In this document: piece after piece, positions 46,358 to 59,022 of the stretch
Layout: each line of letters begins with the position of its first letter
Numbering within the stretch: the first letter of the stretch is position 1
Source: Carex sylvatica
Taxonomy: Eukaryota > Streptophyta > Magnoliopsida > Poales > Cyperaceae
Length of the DNA stretch: 64,000 nucleotides
Assembly: GCA_964058845.1 (NCBI GenBank)
Contig: CAXKVR010000939.1
Span: 50,915-114,914, forward strand
Reading direction: 5' to 3'
The notes under the pieces: model-generated
The model's database searches: none
What the model was told of the DNA's origin: nothing
What the model saw: only the letters and a program-made list of their open reading frames with translations
Translations under genes and position numbers: made by a program

Positions 46358-47203
46358 TTTGTCTAATTTTCATTTCCAGCGGTAATATTCAAGTTTTTAA
46401 AATTATGTTTATAACATTTTAAAATGCTATTCGTAAATTTTAAACCACTATCTGCAAGCATTTAAATCCTAAATCTAGATAGTTTTAATTTTTAATTACT
46501 TTTGTTTTGAAGTAAAAAAATATATTATTTCACCCACTTTTTTTTCTCTGATCGTTCTCGTCCATTTTTTTGACGATCCGTGATGAATTTTGTAAATCTA
46601 AAAACATGAATATTTTCTTCTCAATTTTTTTTTTCAAATGAGATCCACGAAAAAAATACTTCTGAGAAATTTTCAAGTCATTGTTTTTATTTTCAAGCCA
46701 TGAAGAAACACTTTAAATTCTGAAGTTTCTAATTCTTAGTCTACAACAATTTAAACCTCTAATATCTATCATTTGAACTACTACATTAAAAAGTTTAAAC
46801 CTCAAATCTAACAAGATAAAACAAAACTGCAATCAAGCTTTTAAACCAATAGTATTACACGTTTAAAGTAGAACCCTGAAGTATTTAAAACACTACAATC
46901 AAGTTTTTAAATATCATTGTTTTTTCATAAAATATTACATTTTTTGAGTAGAAAATGTTTGTATTTTTAGATTTGCAAAATTCATCACGGATCGTCGGAA
47001 AAATGAATGAGAATTATCAAAGAGAAAAAAAAGTGGGTGAAAAAAATCTTTTCTTTTGTGATTTGACGACAAAAGTAGTTTGCATTTGACAACAAAAGTA
47101 GTTTGCAGATAGAGGTTTAAAAGTTTGTAAATAGCATTTTAAAATGTTATAAATAGAATTTGAAAAGTTTGAATTGAGTACTGAAAATGAAAGTTAGACA
47201 TCA
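46358..47203. mobile_element. Inverted-repeat (foldback/MITE-like) element
   Basis: The left arm (about 46358-46640) and right arm (about 46925-47203) are mirror images: GTCTAATTTTCATTTCCAG..., ATAACATTTTAAAATGCTAT, ACCACTATCTGCAAG, GACGATCCGTGATGAATTTT, TTGTAAATCTAAAAACAT. The mirror is imperfect and no clean target duplication was found, so the ends are approximate. No coding sequence. Confidence 0.65.
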
Positions 47204-47559
47204 AATACTTAGAGAATGCGTTCGGATATTTATTTGGGAAGCAATTATTAGGCTGCAATTATTAATTACTAACACATTATTGAAACGTAAATCACTAAAT
47301 ATTAATTATGAACACATTATAAATGTCCATGAAAATCATCAAATATATATTTCTCAAGTTCATTTTATTGAACATCTCAAGACATCAAAATCATCAAAAT
47401 TGTTGTAATTATATGATATTTATAAACGCAAGAGGCAAGCGATTTAGATTGGATTTAATAATGATATTTGGAATCCATTTTAGTGTTAACGGTGAACAGA
47501 ATATTATGAACTACTTGAGCGATAGTGGCTCCGGATTAATAAAATAGAAATCCAAGGCA

Positions 47560-48095
47560 AATATTTTTTATTGCTGGAGACAATTTTGCCGAAATTTTTA
47601 TTAATAGAAAATTAATTAAATAAATATCCATAATGAAGAACGAATCTGAGTTTTTTCGAGATATAGGAAACATGATAGTTTATAACGACCTTTGGATGTT
47701 ATAGACTATCACGGCCAGAATAAGCGATATTATTCACCACACTTGTTAATTAACTAAAAAATATAAAATTCCTGGCCGTAATAATGAAGAAAGAACGGCT
47801 AGCAAAAACTTAGATATTTCCTTGAGTTACCTCAAATTATGATAAAAACGTTTGGACGTGATAATGAAGAACGGCTAGCAATTTTTTTTTAGTTAATTAA
47901 TAAGTTCGGTAATTAATTAATCGCTAATTTTGACCGTGATAGTCTATAACATTCAGAGGATGTTATAAACTATTCACATTTTCTCTACATCTTGAAAAAA
48001 CTCAGATTCGTTCCCCATTAACGTTCAGAGGATAAATATTTATTTAATTAATTTTCGATTAATAAAAATTTCGGGACAATTTTGTCCAGGCTCTT
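47560..48095. mobile_element. Second inverted-repeat element
   Basis: 47563-47745 and about 47930-48092 are mirror images: GACAATTTTGCCGAAATTTT, AAATTAATTAAATAAATA, AACGAATCTGAGTTTTTTC, TATAGACTATCACGG. Another repeated motif pair (GAACGGCTAGCA) sits in the loop. The ends are approximate and no target duplication was seen. Confidence 0.65.
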
Positions 48096-48798
48096 TATGA
48101 ATTGATGTAAGACATGTTATTTACAAGCATTGATTTTATTTTATTTTAAGTCTAAACTATATATAAAATTTTTATTTGTATATTGTCCTTGTTAATTTAA
48201 CGCAACGTATGCTTCACACTTGTAAACGAGAGTAGGAGATAAAATTATTCCGCAATTGTTGCACTCTAAAAGAAGTGAGATTCTTCAATTACCCATGTCT
48301 CGTCTACCTTTAATTTGTAATTTACTGAACCATTGCCATATATTCCGAATGGCCACTATTGTCGCCATCACAAGAGGAGCTGAGCCTGGTAGGGTTCTTC
48401 ATGCAGAGAGCCTGGTGCGCTGATCATCTTCTCTCTGATTACACCGCATCTGAGAATATATACTTGCCGTAGCTCGCGGGTCCAATCCCTGCACGATCGT
48501 TTGAAACAAGGAATTAGTTATAATTAATTGAAGGACTTAAATCATAGAGCCGGCCCAGCAATTAATAATCTGAGAGGAATAATCAATTGATCTGATTATA
48601 ATGTTACATGCTGCATGCAAAATTTAGAATAATTTAGTTCAAATGAACCGAACCAAACCGAACCTGTCGAGGTTCGAATTCGAAATTAATTCAAATCGAA
48701 CTCAGTTCAAAATTAAAATTATTTCAAACCTAAAAGACTAGTTCGAATTCGTTTCGGTATAATTCGAACTGATTCGATTCGAAATTAGTTCGAAATTG
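48096..48798. other. Intergenic stretch, no gene confirmed
   Basis: 48340-48510 is less AT-rich than its surroundings but shows no recognised domain in any frame. 48630-48795 is rich in TTCGAATT and AACCGAAC motifs and may be the remnant of a hAT-like MITE. It stops at 48798, where the segmental duplication begins. Confidence 0.45.
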
Positions 48799-49007
48799 AG
48801 AAAGGATAGGACAACACATTATTTCTCATTGCATTTAATTACTACAAATTAATAAGTTTACGACGTTAAAATAGAATTGAGACAGCTTAAGTTAATTTTT
48901 AACCTAACAACCTTCAGGTTTTACTTCTATATGGTTTCTTATTCCTGCATAACCAATGAATATTGGACAATTTTGGATCTAAAAATGAAAAGAAATAGAG
49001 AAAATAC

Positions 49008-49449
49008 CTGAGGAACAATGTGTTGCATTGCCCACTCAGGACCAAACTCTTCCGCAAGGCGCTTCAAGTTGTTTGCCGCTGCATCTCTAATTGAGTACAC
49101 CTGATAGTAAAAAAATGAAACAAGGCTAAAGAAACTGGCTAGCCAAGAGTGGTATATACTCTATGATGGCCAGACGCACCCTCCAGTGCCTGTCCTCTGC
49201 CAGCTCCACAATTGCCGGGAGAAGCGATTGAGACAATAAATCTATCCCAATTAGCTGAAGCAATATTTCAAAAGGTATAGTTATGATAATTTAAATCTTA
49301 ATGTCAGAGAGATTCAGTATTCAAATTCATCAACACTTGCACATATACTTTTGATTTTTTTCCTGTACCTTGCCTAAGACAGGAGCCATTCCCATTATAA
49401 CAGAAGCCAAGGCTGAACGAACGTGCTGAGAGGAATCAGTAGAAAGCTC
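49008..49449 (-). pseudogene. PP2A scaffold subunit A fragment, copy 2
   Basis: Three of the four exon pieces of copy 1 are repeated: 49449-49369, 49254-49135 and 49100-49008, with the same HEAT-repeat residues ([33 protein letters not shown]). The fourth lies beyond the duplication breakpoint at 48799 and is missing. The same internal exon is absent as in copy 1, so that loss predates the duplication. Not functional. Confidence 0.85.
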
Positions 49450-49572
49450 CTGAAATTTCCATTAAACCACATCAAATCGGAAAAAAGTTAGCAAATTTGT
49501 CCTACTTGAAATTTAATGCTTAATATGTACTTGTACACCAAGTTTTATATTTTTAAAGAAACCTTTTTACTA

Positions 49573-50020
49573 GGGAAATTTTTTTTTATGCCACTCCAAA
49601 ACATTGAAATTAGGTTTTTGCCACCCCAAAACTTGAAATTAGGTTTTTGCCACTCCAAAACTTTGAAATTTATGGAATTGCCATTTTTATACAGCTGTTA
49701 TACAGATTTTATTAAAAATATTCTGAAAAATATTTTAAAAAAAACGTATTTTTGTATTTCCAATTTTACCCTTCTTTCAAACAGAGAAATGAATGGGTTC
49801 TCCAGTCCTCTCACTGGCGATCTCTCTCTCTCTCACTTGCGATCTCTCTCTCTCACTCGCGATCTCTCACTGGCGATCCTCTCACTGGCGATCTCTCTCT
49901 CTCATTGGCGATCTCTCTCTCTCACTCGCGATCTCTCTCATTGGTGATCTCTCACTCGCGAAGCGACTCAACCCAGTCAGAAAAACTGAGAATCGTGATC
50001 TCTCTCTCTCACTCGCCGAG
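49573..50020 (+). repeat. MULE left inverted terminal repeat and CT-rich array
   Basis: The terminal part (49573-49795) mirrors 57200-57427 almost base for base through ATACAGCTGTTATACA and CCAATTTTACCCTTC. 49810-50020 is an array of CTGGCGATCTCTCTC-like units. Open frames through this array are repeat artefacts. Confidence 0.9.
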
Positions 50021-50031
50021 CACCTTTCACA

Positions 50032-51373
50032 ATGAATCGCCATCGGCCACTGGTGGAGACTCACACGACGTCCTCCTCAGAGATCTCCACAACTTCAGCT
50101 CAGCCAAGCCGCTCTTCTGGAGCTTTGCCGATGGTGCCGTGTCCCAACTGTGACCACAAAGTGATCAAGCTCGTGAGCCAAACTCCGTTGAATCGAAACA
50201 GAGTGTTTTACAAGTGTCAAAAAAACACAAAGGTATGTAATTTTAGCAATTTAAATTTAGATTAAGTATTGAAATTTGATTCTATATACAACAGTATTTT
50301 AGTCAATTTGGGGGTCTGTTGTACTGGAACCTGTTATACTGTTGACAAAACCTGTTACTGGCACCTGTTACTAGCACCTGTTACTGGCTAGTATCGAAAA
50401 AGTATTTGGCTGATTGGAATAAATGCACCTGTTATACTGACAAAACCTGTTACTGGCACCTGTTATACTGAAAAAGTATTTTGATTTTGGTTGCAAGAAT
50501 GAATGACCTCCCACCTATCCTTTGCCTTTTACCTTTTTATTCATTTATATTTCATAGTACATATCAATTTGTGCTATGCATAGTACCATAGCCTCACTTG
50601 CATATAATAATAATTATTATTATTATTTCACAGAGAAATAGTACAAATTATAATGCTGATTTAATGTAAAGATTTACACATGCATGATCTGTTCAAGATG
50701 TCGGATTTATTAATCATTATTATGCAATCTTTTTTTGTTTAATTTCGGTGGTTTCGCTTTCGAAAGAAAATATCATGACAACCTCAAAAGAAGCCTAGCT
50801 AAGCTAGGTGCTAATAAAGCAAAATATGTATGGATAGGTCAAATATACACATCACTATCAATCATATTTCAACTTTATTTCTTAGTTATCATAGCATCAA
50901 TATTAGTCATGTCACTGTATAATTAATGCATCTTTGGATTTTAGTACTAGTAACAAAAATAAAGAGGCACTCATTTTTAAGACAAATTGCAAAAAGAGCA
51001 GCTGTTTTTTTGCATACACTTTTCTTGTCATGAGCTGTGGTTTATTGCAAAAATAGGGTTAATTTGGATTATAGGTAATTAAATTTTTATTTTTTTGTAA
51101 TTGCAGTGGAATTACAGTTGTAATTTCTACATGTGGGAGGAGGAGTACGAGGAATTTCTTTGCGAATTAGGGATTGTGAAACAACGGAGTGAAGTCGAGC
51201 ATGTGGTATCAAATGTTCGTAGAAATGAAGCTCGATATGATGTTGAGATGGGAGAATGGAAGGAACACAACTCTCGTCTTGTTAAATTATTGGAGCAAAT
51301 CAAATATCTTGTTGCTATCATTGTCTTTGTCTTTGTGATGATCGGTGTTTTAATTGTAATGATATGCAAGTAG
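50032..51373 (+). CDS. GRF-type zinc-finger protein with C-terminal membrane segment (within MULE)
   Basis: Exon 1 is 50032-50232 and exon 2 is 51107-51373; donor AAG|GTATGT, acceptor TTGCAG|TGG, phase 0, about 155 residues. The spliced centre contains VPCPNCDHKVIK, VFYKCQKNTK and WNYSCNFYMWEEEYEE, the CX2C...C...C pattern with aromatic F-W residues of the GRF zinc finger, a domain that binds single-stranded nucleic acid in some DNA-repair proteins. A charged helix follows, then a hydrophobic stretch (YLVAIIVFVFVMIGVLIV) near the end. Small GRF-TM proteins are a large unexplained family in plants (At1g43920-like). The gene sits between the left terminal repeat and the transposase, convergent with it. 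Whether it is a captured host gene or an accessory gene of the element is open. The intron carries a CCTGTTACTGGCA minisatellite. Confidence 0.75.
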
Positions 51374-53340
51374 CGTTCATGTTTGGGTGTTAGAATTTTA
51401 GGGTTATGTCTTAGTTTTAGCTACATTTTATGTTTTATGTTTTATTTTAACTAATGTACCATGTACCATGTTTTAATTGAATATATTTCATTTGGCATAT
51501 GGTTTATCATGTATAGTGTATAGATTTTTCTTTTTAAAAGCTCGGGTTTTATATTCATATATTTATGTAAGATTCCAGTGGGCATATATAAGCATCATAT
51601 TCAAAAACAAGGAAAAGCGAGCCTAAATGTCTAATGAGCTTGTTGATCTCTTTTCTATTTATTACGTTGTCTTGCGTGTTTTAATTTGCGTGTTCTAATG
51701 AGCCTAGAAGTATGCCTCTCTTTGCTTCGGCAATGGTAATTGAGATCAATTATATAAGTTGTTAGCAATTGGACATTTAGAGCAGATTTACAATGAACTT
51801 GGTGTATAGTAGCAGTGGGTGGGCATTTAGAGCAATGGACATTTAGAGCATATTTTCGTTTCCAAATGAACAACTTCAGCTCTCAATTCTTTGCCATTTT
51901 TAATAGCACAAAACCAATTAGCACACATGCAACCAGGCTTAGAACAAGGTACTAAGGCTCTGTACCAATGTACCAATCATGTACCAGGTTCACTATAGGC
52001 TTCCAAAGAAAGTACAAACTGGTATGGCCTGGGTTAAAAATCAGCAAAATACTTGAAATATGAAAAATTGTATTTGTATGCACACACATTGCTCAAGAAA
52101 GAGAACGAGGCCATTGTATCAGAATTGTCGGACCTCAACTACAGATTTATGAGATGGGCCAGTAACAAAAGGCTCAAAAAATTCAGCACGCTTCTGTAAT
52201 GCAGTAGATGTGGCGAATCTCAAAAACATCACCCAAATTGCAGATACACTCAAAAAATTCAGCTCCCTGATTGTGCGGGGCGATACATGTCAGTAATAGC
52301 TCCCTGATTGTTATTAAAGACTCGAGTAAATGCCATCGCCTCTTGTTCTCCTTAGAGCTGTATATTTCTCACCAAGCAACTGTACAACAAAAATAAAATA
52401 GGAACTAATAAATGTCACCAAATGGCGGTTGGTACAAATCAACACCTGAATTGACTGGTATTGTCCCCAACTAGATTTTGATGTTTAGGCTTCATAAAGC
52501 AATAGATTATGTTTGCATTCCATTTTTTCTCTCTCAAGTGTGCAATAATAGAAAATATAAAGTAAAATTTTGCACCCAAATTGCAGTTGGTACCAAGAAA
52601 CACCTGAATTTACTGGTGTTGCACATAACTTGGATTTTGATTTTTAGGCCTAATCAAGCATTAGATCTTCTTTTTTTTCTTCTTCTGATTTTGATTCTTG
52701 GAGAGAGAGAGAGATAGACCTTGATTTTCTCTTGCATGATGGGGCTGCCTGATTTAAATTCAGCAGCTAAAGCTGAGAGAGGTTCCTATACATTTAACCA
52801 AATATAATAAGACAAATACACAGAATAAGAAATATCAAATAAAGCAATTAACTGGTTTCTTAATATAACAAAACAAATAAGATTCAAGGGGTTCATTATC
52901 AAGATCATAGTACCCAGTCAAACCAGATGTTACCAGTAAAATACACAGAATTACCAAGCTGGATTTCCCATTACCCAAACAAGAGTCTAAAATGAGCCTC
53001 TAGCATAAAACTTTGGCAAGGATTTTCACACCTGGTACCATAGCCATACATTTCAGTATTAACCAGCCAGTATAGTAATCGTAAATTATCAAACTCGAAT
53101 TGTATTCTTATTTGTAACTTAATTGAATAAATAGACCCGGATTGACACTTCAAGTATGTAGTCCAAATAATATCCTAAATTACAAATTATAGTTGCCTTG
53201 GGGGAAGAAATTCAAAGCCAGATATGGGTAGGCCATATAAATTTTGATCAGTATCCAACTGGTACTAAGGCAGAGTTCACTTATCATGCAAATATGCAAC
53301 GTAACAGTTAACAGAGAGTTATACTAAAATTCAACATAGA
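51374..53340. other. MULE interior between convergent genes, no gene seen
   Basis: Non-coding sequence between the ends of the two genes. Scattered GTACCA/TGGTAC motifs were noticed but no ordered repeat or RNA gene. 3' untranslated parts of both genes probably lie here. Confidence 0.5.
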
Positions 53341-56002
53341 CTAAAATGAGTTATACCTCTTGTTGGTGCTTGGTCCAGAAATTGAGGCATCTTTCGTATC
53401 ACCGGGAAGTGGAGCTTTGCATGTTCTTTGTTGATGACCATACTGCTTGCATCTCTTGCATTGGTGTTGTTTTCTGGACTTGTTGTCAAGACAACCACGG
53501 ATCCTTTCTTTTCTAGGCCTACCGGGCGGTCTCTTCGTCTTAGGTGGATTAACCTTGAACCCCGGATCATACTTGAGCCAAAGTGATTTGTTGGTCATGG
53601 GTCTGATCACACCGGCATATGCGACTCTGAATCTGTGAAGCGAATAGTAGTCGTGCACATAATTCTCAAGACGGGCTCCTCTAATTGAACAAATAAATGC
53701 AAAGACATGAATACATGGTTGTCCACTAATTTGACACTCTCTACATGTGCACTCTTCTCTATCTAACTCCACTGCATGCCTCCAAGCACTGCCATCGAAG
53801 TCCATTCCACTCACTTCTGCACACTTATCACCACCTTTACTAATGCTCACCTTCCCGCAATTTTTACTTTTTGCATTCAATTGCTTGATCACATTTGGAA
53901 GGATCACACCTTGGAGTTTGGCACCAACACTCCTCCTTTTGTCAAATGTCACCATTAAACGTTGCCTAATCTGATCAATGAGATCAACGATATGCAAATC
54001 TTTCAAGTCTTTTATCCAACTATTGAAGCTCTCTGATATGTTATTGTTGGCATACTCACACTTTGATAGCTCCGAAAAATTACTTCTACACCATAGTTGC
54101 TTATGATTCTTCTCTAGATATAGAATAGCCTCGGGTGATACTTTTTTGATCTCACTCAAATGGTGTTGGCACTTTTCTATGGTGTACGCCTTAGCTGCAG
54201 GCCACATATGAGTAGTAAAGACATCACCATGGTACCTTTTTTTGAAGTTCTCCATCAGATGCCTCATGCATTCCCTATGCTCCGAATTGGGAAATACGCT
54301 TGCAACGGCAGCTGCTAATACCTTGCATGCATCCGAAGAGATTGCCAACCCCGACGGAGTTCCTATTGCATTCCTCAACTGACTCATAAACCACGTCCAA
54401 TTCTCCGTTGTTTCTGTATCAAAAACTCCGTATGCAACTGGAAACAACCAATTATGCCCATCAACACCCGCAGCAGCTGCTAGTTGTCCCTTCCACTTGC
54501 CCGTCAAATGAGTCGAATCAACCCCTAAATATGATCTACAACCTTGTACAAACCCGTCTATGCAAGGTTTTAGAGCCACAAAAATTCTTCTAAAAAACAT
54601 CTCATTGCCATCACTTCTACAATCTATCTCAACAATGCTACCAGGACATCTCTTCTCCAACTCCGCCTTAAAACTGTATAGCAATTGGAAGCTCTCCTCC
54701 CACTTCCCGTGGATTTGATCAAGAGCAGCTTGCCTTCCCGACCAAGCTTTGTTATAATTCACCTTGACATGGAACTCATCCTCTAACTTATTCTTTACTT
54801 CCTTTGCTCCAGTCGAGGGATGCTTTCGTAACCAATCACCCGCCCTATCAAAAACCCAAGACTTAGAAGCCATCTTCCCGTCAACCATGGTAGTGGATGG
54901 ACATGTATGTTCAGCTGGTAATAACTTCACCTGCAGTTATAAAAATTCAAAATTTTCATTACACAGTACATTACAAATTTGAATTACACGTAAATATACA
55001 TAAATTTTGCATGCATACCATAAAGGCTTTGTTATCTTGGAGTATAGAAGCACGAACTCTCCAAGGACAATCAAGATGTTTGCACCTTCCTATGAACCTT
55101 TTCTTATCCGACTTCAGTGTATGGACCTCAAACTCATTTTTAATGGCAAAATGCCTTAATGCCTTTCTGAAGGCATCAACATCAGGAAATAACGCATTCA
55201 CCTCTATTCTAGGATTTTCAGGGTCAAACGCAATGATAGGTTCGCATTGCACAACATCATCTACTGCCGGCTCCTCGTGCATATTATAACCAATAGCCTC
55301 TACCGTTGGCTCCTCGTTTACATTATTCTCCTTTGGATCAACGTGTACCCCCTCAGTAGCATGGTTAGCACTCTCATGAGCAAGATCACCCTCCACATCG
55401 GAACTATACAGGCCCTCCTCATTGAATCCCACATATTCATCAAGGTTATCAGATTGATCATGTTGACCTGACATATTACATTCCTGAGAGCTCCCTATAT
55501 GACTTTGACTACCAAGTGCTATGGTTGGTGATGGAGTGCATGGAAAAGTAAAATTTGTACCACTACATTTGGAGCTTCCATCCAAATCACAAACTACTAC
55601 AAGAAAAAAGATTTTTCTTTCATTTTGGAACATCCTAAACATTTCTGATATTTGTGACTCGGACACTACTTCCACTTCTCTACCATTATTTTTGTCAAAT
55701 ATCCATATCTTTGGTGTTTGACAACTCCCCCAACATAGATCGTCAAATAAGTAACTCCTCAAATCACACAGAGAGAATCTATCCGAATCCACCACCCAAT
55801 TTAATGTCTTTCCTATGAAATAATCCTTTCGACCGTCATTTTGCTTATTGACGAAATCTTCAATCTTAACCTCTATCCTAAACGCAGTTTCTGGGTCACA
55901 CCTATACATAATTGTAAAAATAATGTTAGATTACGCACTAATGCAACATCCATTCAAATTGAAATAGAAATCTTACCCACTGGAAATCCATGACTTGTCC
56001 AT
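53341..56002 (-). CDS. MuDR-type MULE transposase, apparently intact
   Basis: Three exons: 56002-55977 (MDKSWISS), 55901-55019 and 54930-53341, all GT..AG and in phase, giving 832 residues. The small first exon is inferred from phase and its MDKSW-type start; the alternative start is at 55909. Domains: an N-terminal PB1-like/acidic region, MuDR DNA-binding domain (about 235-310: FPDVDAFRKALRHFAIKNEF, CPWRVRA, EHTCP), the MULE transposase core with likely catalytic D441 (LGVDSTHLTG), D503 (ISSDACK) followed by CMRH, and E603 (NNISESFNSW), a SWIM zinc finger (CTCRECQISGQPCIH, about 697-711), an AT-hook-like PPGRPRK, and a CCHC knuckle (CKRCKQYGHQQRTC). It cuts the element's ends in the nucleus. 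No stop or frameshift was found. The catalytic assignments follow the known DDE spacing of the family. Confidence 0.9.
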
Positions 56003-57000
56003 CTTATTCACACCTCCAATGTCCTCCCTAAAACATCTATATTAGTGGAGAAACCTGAATTTTAAATATACTAATAAATCAATCTATATGCACTATAAAT
56101 GTACTTGGTCCAGAATTAAAACCCAACTAACACTATAATTTTAACACTCCAAAAATCATTGGTCCAGATTCAAAACCCATATACCATATAATTTTATTTT
56201 TTGGAGTTGGCATAAAAAAAAAAAATTATTCCTGGTATTGACCATTTGGTAATTGCTGAAAAATAAACAAATGATAAGAGAAACTATTAAACAAACCTGC
56301 ACCCCAGTAAGAATATCCTAGAGTCAATGAATGAGGTATTACTTCGATTTCACACTTCTTTACTGACTCCAAAATTTGCTCAGAAATTTCAGATAAGTCT
56401 GCACAAATATCGGCTGGTTGAACTTCTCACCGTGTACATACAGCTGTAATAAAAAAGAAAAAAAAAAGAATTGTAATGCATCCAAGCCCTTTAAGATCTC
56501 TTCTAGATAAAATATGACTAGCAATTACTACAAAACAACCAAATTACAGTGTGCACAGTTTTGCTACTCATAATGCATCAACAGACTATATTAATTTAGT
56601 AACATTTCAAGTGTGTATACAATTTTTTATTCAGTACAAAGGGACATATATGAAGACCGGTAAAAAGAAGCTAGTGATGGTACCTCTTCTATTGCAAGTA
56701 TGTGCAAAAACTATGATAAGTAGCACAACCAAATGGAATAGGCCAACAGCCAACTTAATTGAACTTCTTGTTGTCTTTTTTCATTTTTTGGTAAATACGA
56801 TTTAACAACATAAAGAAGCAGAAAGGTTCCTCGTTTTTTATTATTCGACAAGTGAAAATAAAAAACTGTCTCTCAGTAAGCAAGATTTTAACCTTGAATC
56901 TCAGTACTGTAAAGTTATTCGGTACCAGTGAAAGGTTAATTGTGAAGAAAAAAAAAATTCTAAGATAATTCCTTCGGTACCAGTGAGTGCTCGGCGAGTG
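56003..57000 (-). other. Upstream region of the MULE transposase
   Basis: Probable promoter and leader; no further exon was recognised. The weak open frame at 56551-56805 on the plus strand has no domain and is not considered a gene. Confidence 0.5.
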
Positions 57001-57427
57001 AGAGAGATAGATCGCGGGTGAGATCACCACATCGCCAGAGGGAGGCTGGAGAGATCGCGAGTGAGAGAGAGAGATCGCCAGTAAGAGAGAGAGATTGCGA
57101 GTGAGGGAGAGAGATAGCCAATGAGGGAGAGATCGCCAGTGAGGGAGAGAGTGCTAGGTTACGGGAGGGAGAGTGAGAGAGGGACTGGAGCGTCCATTTT
57201 TATTTCTCTGTTTAATTAAAGAGAATGAAGGGTAAAATTGGAAATACAAAAATACATTTTTTGTAAAATATTTTTCAGAATATTTTTAATCAAATATGTA
57301 TAACAGCTGTATAAAAATGGCAATTCCATAAATTTCAGAGTTTTGGGGTGGCAAAAACCTAATTTCAAGTTTTGGGGTGGCAAAAACCTAATTTCAATGT
57401 TTTGGAGTGGCATAAATTTTTTTTCCC
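57001..57427 (-). repeat. MULE right inverted terminal repeat and GA-rich array
   Basis: 57001-57180 is the mirror-type GAGAGAGATCGCCAGTGAG array, and 57200-57427 is the terminal repeat ending in TTTTTCCC. Only a handful of differences from the left end were noticed. Confidence 0.9.
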
Positions 57428-57436
57428 TTTTTACTA

Positions 57437-59022
57437 TTTTTTTTAGATAGGTAGAAAACTGCTGACTTTTTTTCCAATTTAGTCGACAATTTAGTTAAAA
57501 TACAAAGTAAAAAGAAAATTAATAAATGGTATACAAGCAATCAAAGGAAATAATATTGTTCTAGACACCTTTAGTATATAGCACATAAGCAAATCAATGT
57601 TGAGAGTATTATAGATGGACTACAAGTAACAAAGTCTCAAACTTAATATCTATATTATTTGTTTCCCTTCTATTTAAAAACATATCGCCGTTGATTAATA
57701 GTATAAAATTTATTGATATATTAAGCCTCCACTATGATTGCATTACAATTTTAAAATTTGATATAACTATAAATATGAAATTTTAGAGGGCAAAAAATGC
57801 CGGGGCCCATTTGTAGAGAAAAGATCTCACCCAACCAACTGCTACGTCTTAGAAATGAACATATTTAAGTGCATATAATAGTTCTTCCTATCCTGTGCAC
57901 CAAATAGCTTAACTGAAGGGACCAACTTAGTTCTTCTTTTCAGTACTAAAGAACACTTTTTAGGGGATTGATTGTAAATCGTGTCCACGCAAGAAAAACC
58001 AAGTCAATCAAAAATTCCACACCCACCTTTTCGGATCCCAACATCTCCAATAGTGTGCCTTTATGTGTAGATAGAATTTGAACTGTTAATTATTTATCAA
58101 ACCATCTAGATAAAATTTATTGTCTTAGGTGTGCTGGTGCCTTAAGGGGTAGGCAAATGCCAAACCAAACCGATCGAATTAATTCATACTTTTCTTTCTG
58201 CTAATTCATTCATCTATTCAGTAAAGTTTCCACAAAACTTTGGTCACATTTTTGTATATTTCACTTCAAAATTTCTTATCTTACACTGCTACAAAAATAC
58301 TAATCATGCAAACCGAGAAATTTCCAAGAAAATAGTTGGTAAGGGAGGAAGTGTGTGCACAAAAATGCGCTCAACCATACACACACGTTCATTTAACACA
58401 ACCGTGTATGAAAGGTTGCTTAATTTGTACACGGTTTTTTTTAGAAACCGCGTACGTATGAAAGGGGTAAGCTCTTGGAAGTTGCATGGAGAAGACTTTG
58501 TACAGTAGTCAATGTTTATTTCAAGATTTATTTTTATTTTATTTTATATTTAACGAGAGCAGGTATGGATACTTTAGGTGCAGTGGGGCCACTAATTAAT
58601 ACCTTGTCGAAAGCAAAGCTCTGTAGTTGTAAAAATGAGGAGTAAAGAGCAGGAGAGTATTAACATATCAGCATAAGATAACTTAGTGAAGAAAAAACAT
58701 GATGTGACGTCATGTAACTAATATATCACATGAAAAATAATATTATATTATGATATGACGTGACTAAAATGTTGGAGAACATTTATACCATGCGATTTCT
58801 TTTTTTTCAAATTTTAAGTTAGTTCATATAAAATAATAACAAAATATACTAAAAGATAAAAAAAATTATAAAAAAATTATAATAAAGAAATAATGTTAAA
58901 TGTATGACGTGATGTGACCGAATCAGTTTGTGCAACATCACGTATTAGTTTCAATCAAGTCACATGATGTGATCGTGACAGAGATGATAAAAGCGTGACT
59001 AATTTCTTTCATTAACCGGTAG
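57437..59022. other. Duplicated spacer, no gene seen
   Basis: Counterpart of 2131-3739. It holds the third copy of the 435-bp block (57577-58012) and the CGTGACG-rich stretch. Nothing coding was recognised. Confidence 0.7.

Larger units (their letters stand above)
49573..57427 (-). mobile_element. Mutator-like element (MULE), 7855 bp, apparently intact
   Basis: The 9-bp target duplication TTTTTACTA flanks it exactly (49564-49572, 57428-57436), and the empty site survives in the paralogous copy at about 2122-2132. The inverted ends begin GGGAAA and are long (about 220 bp: 49573-49795 and 57200-57427), with repeated TTTTTGCCAC(T/C)CCAAAAC. Both ends then run into arrays of GCGATCTCTCTCTC. Inside are a three-exon transposase gene on the minus strand and a two-exon GRF zinc-finger gene on the plus strand, pointing toward each other. 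No disabling change was seen, so it may be autonomous. Confidence 0.95.

Noticed and set aside
48360..48425. Short frame starting MATIVAITRGAEPGR
   Set aside because: Too short (about 20 codons), no homologue recognised, and no splice context that extends it.
49516..50153. Plus-strand frames with repeated SLSLAISLSH residues
   Set aside because: They arise from the CT-rich array in the MULE end; all three frames are open because of the repeat.
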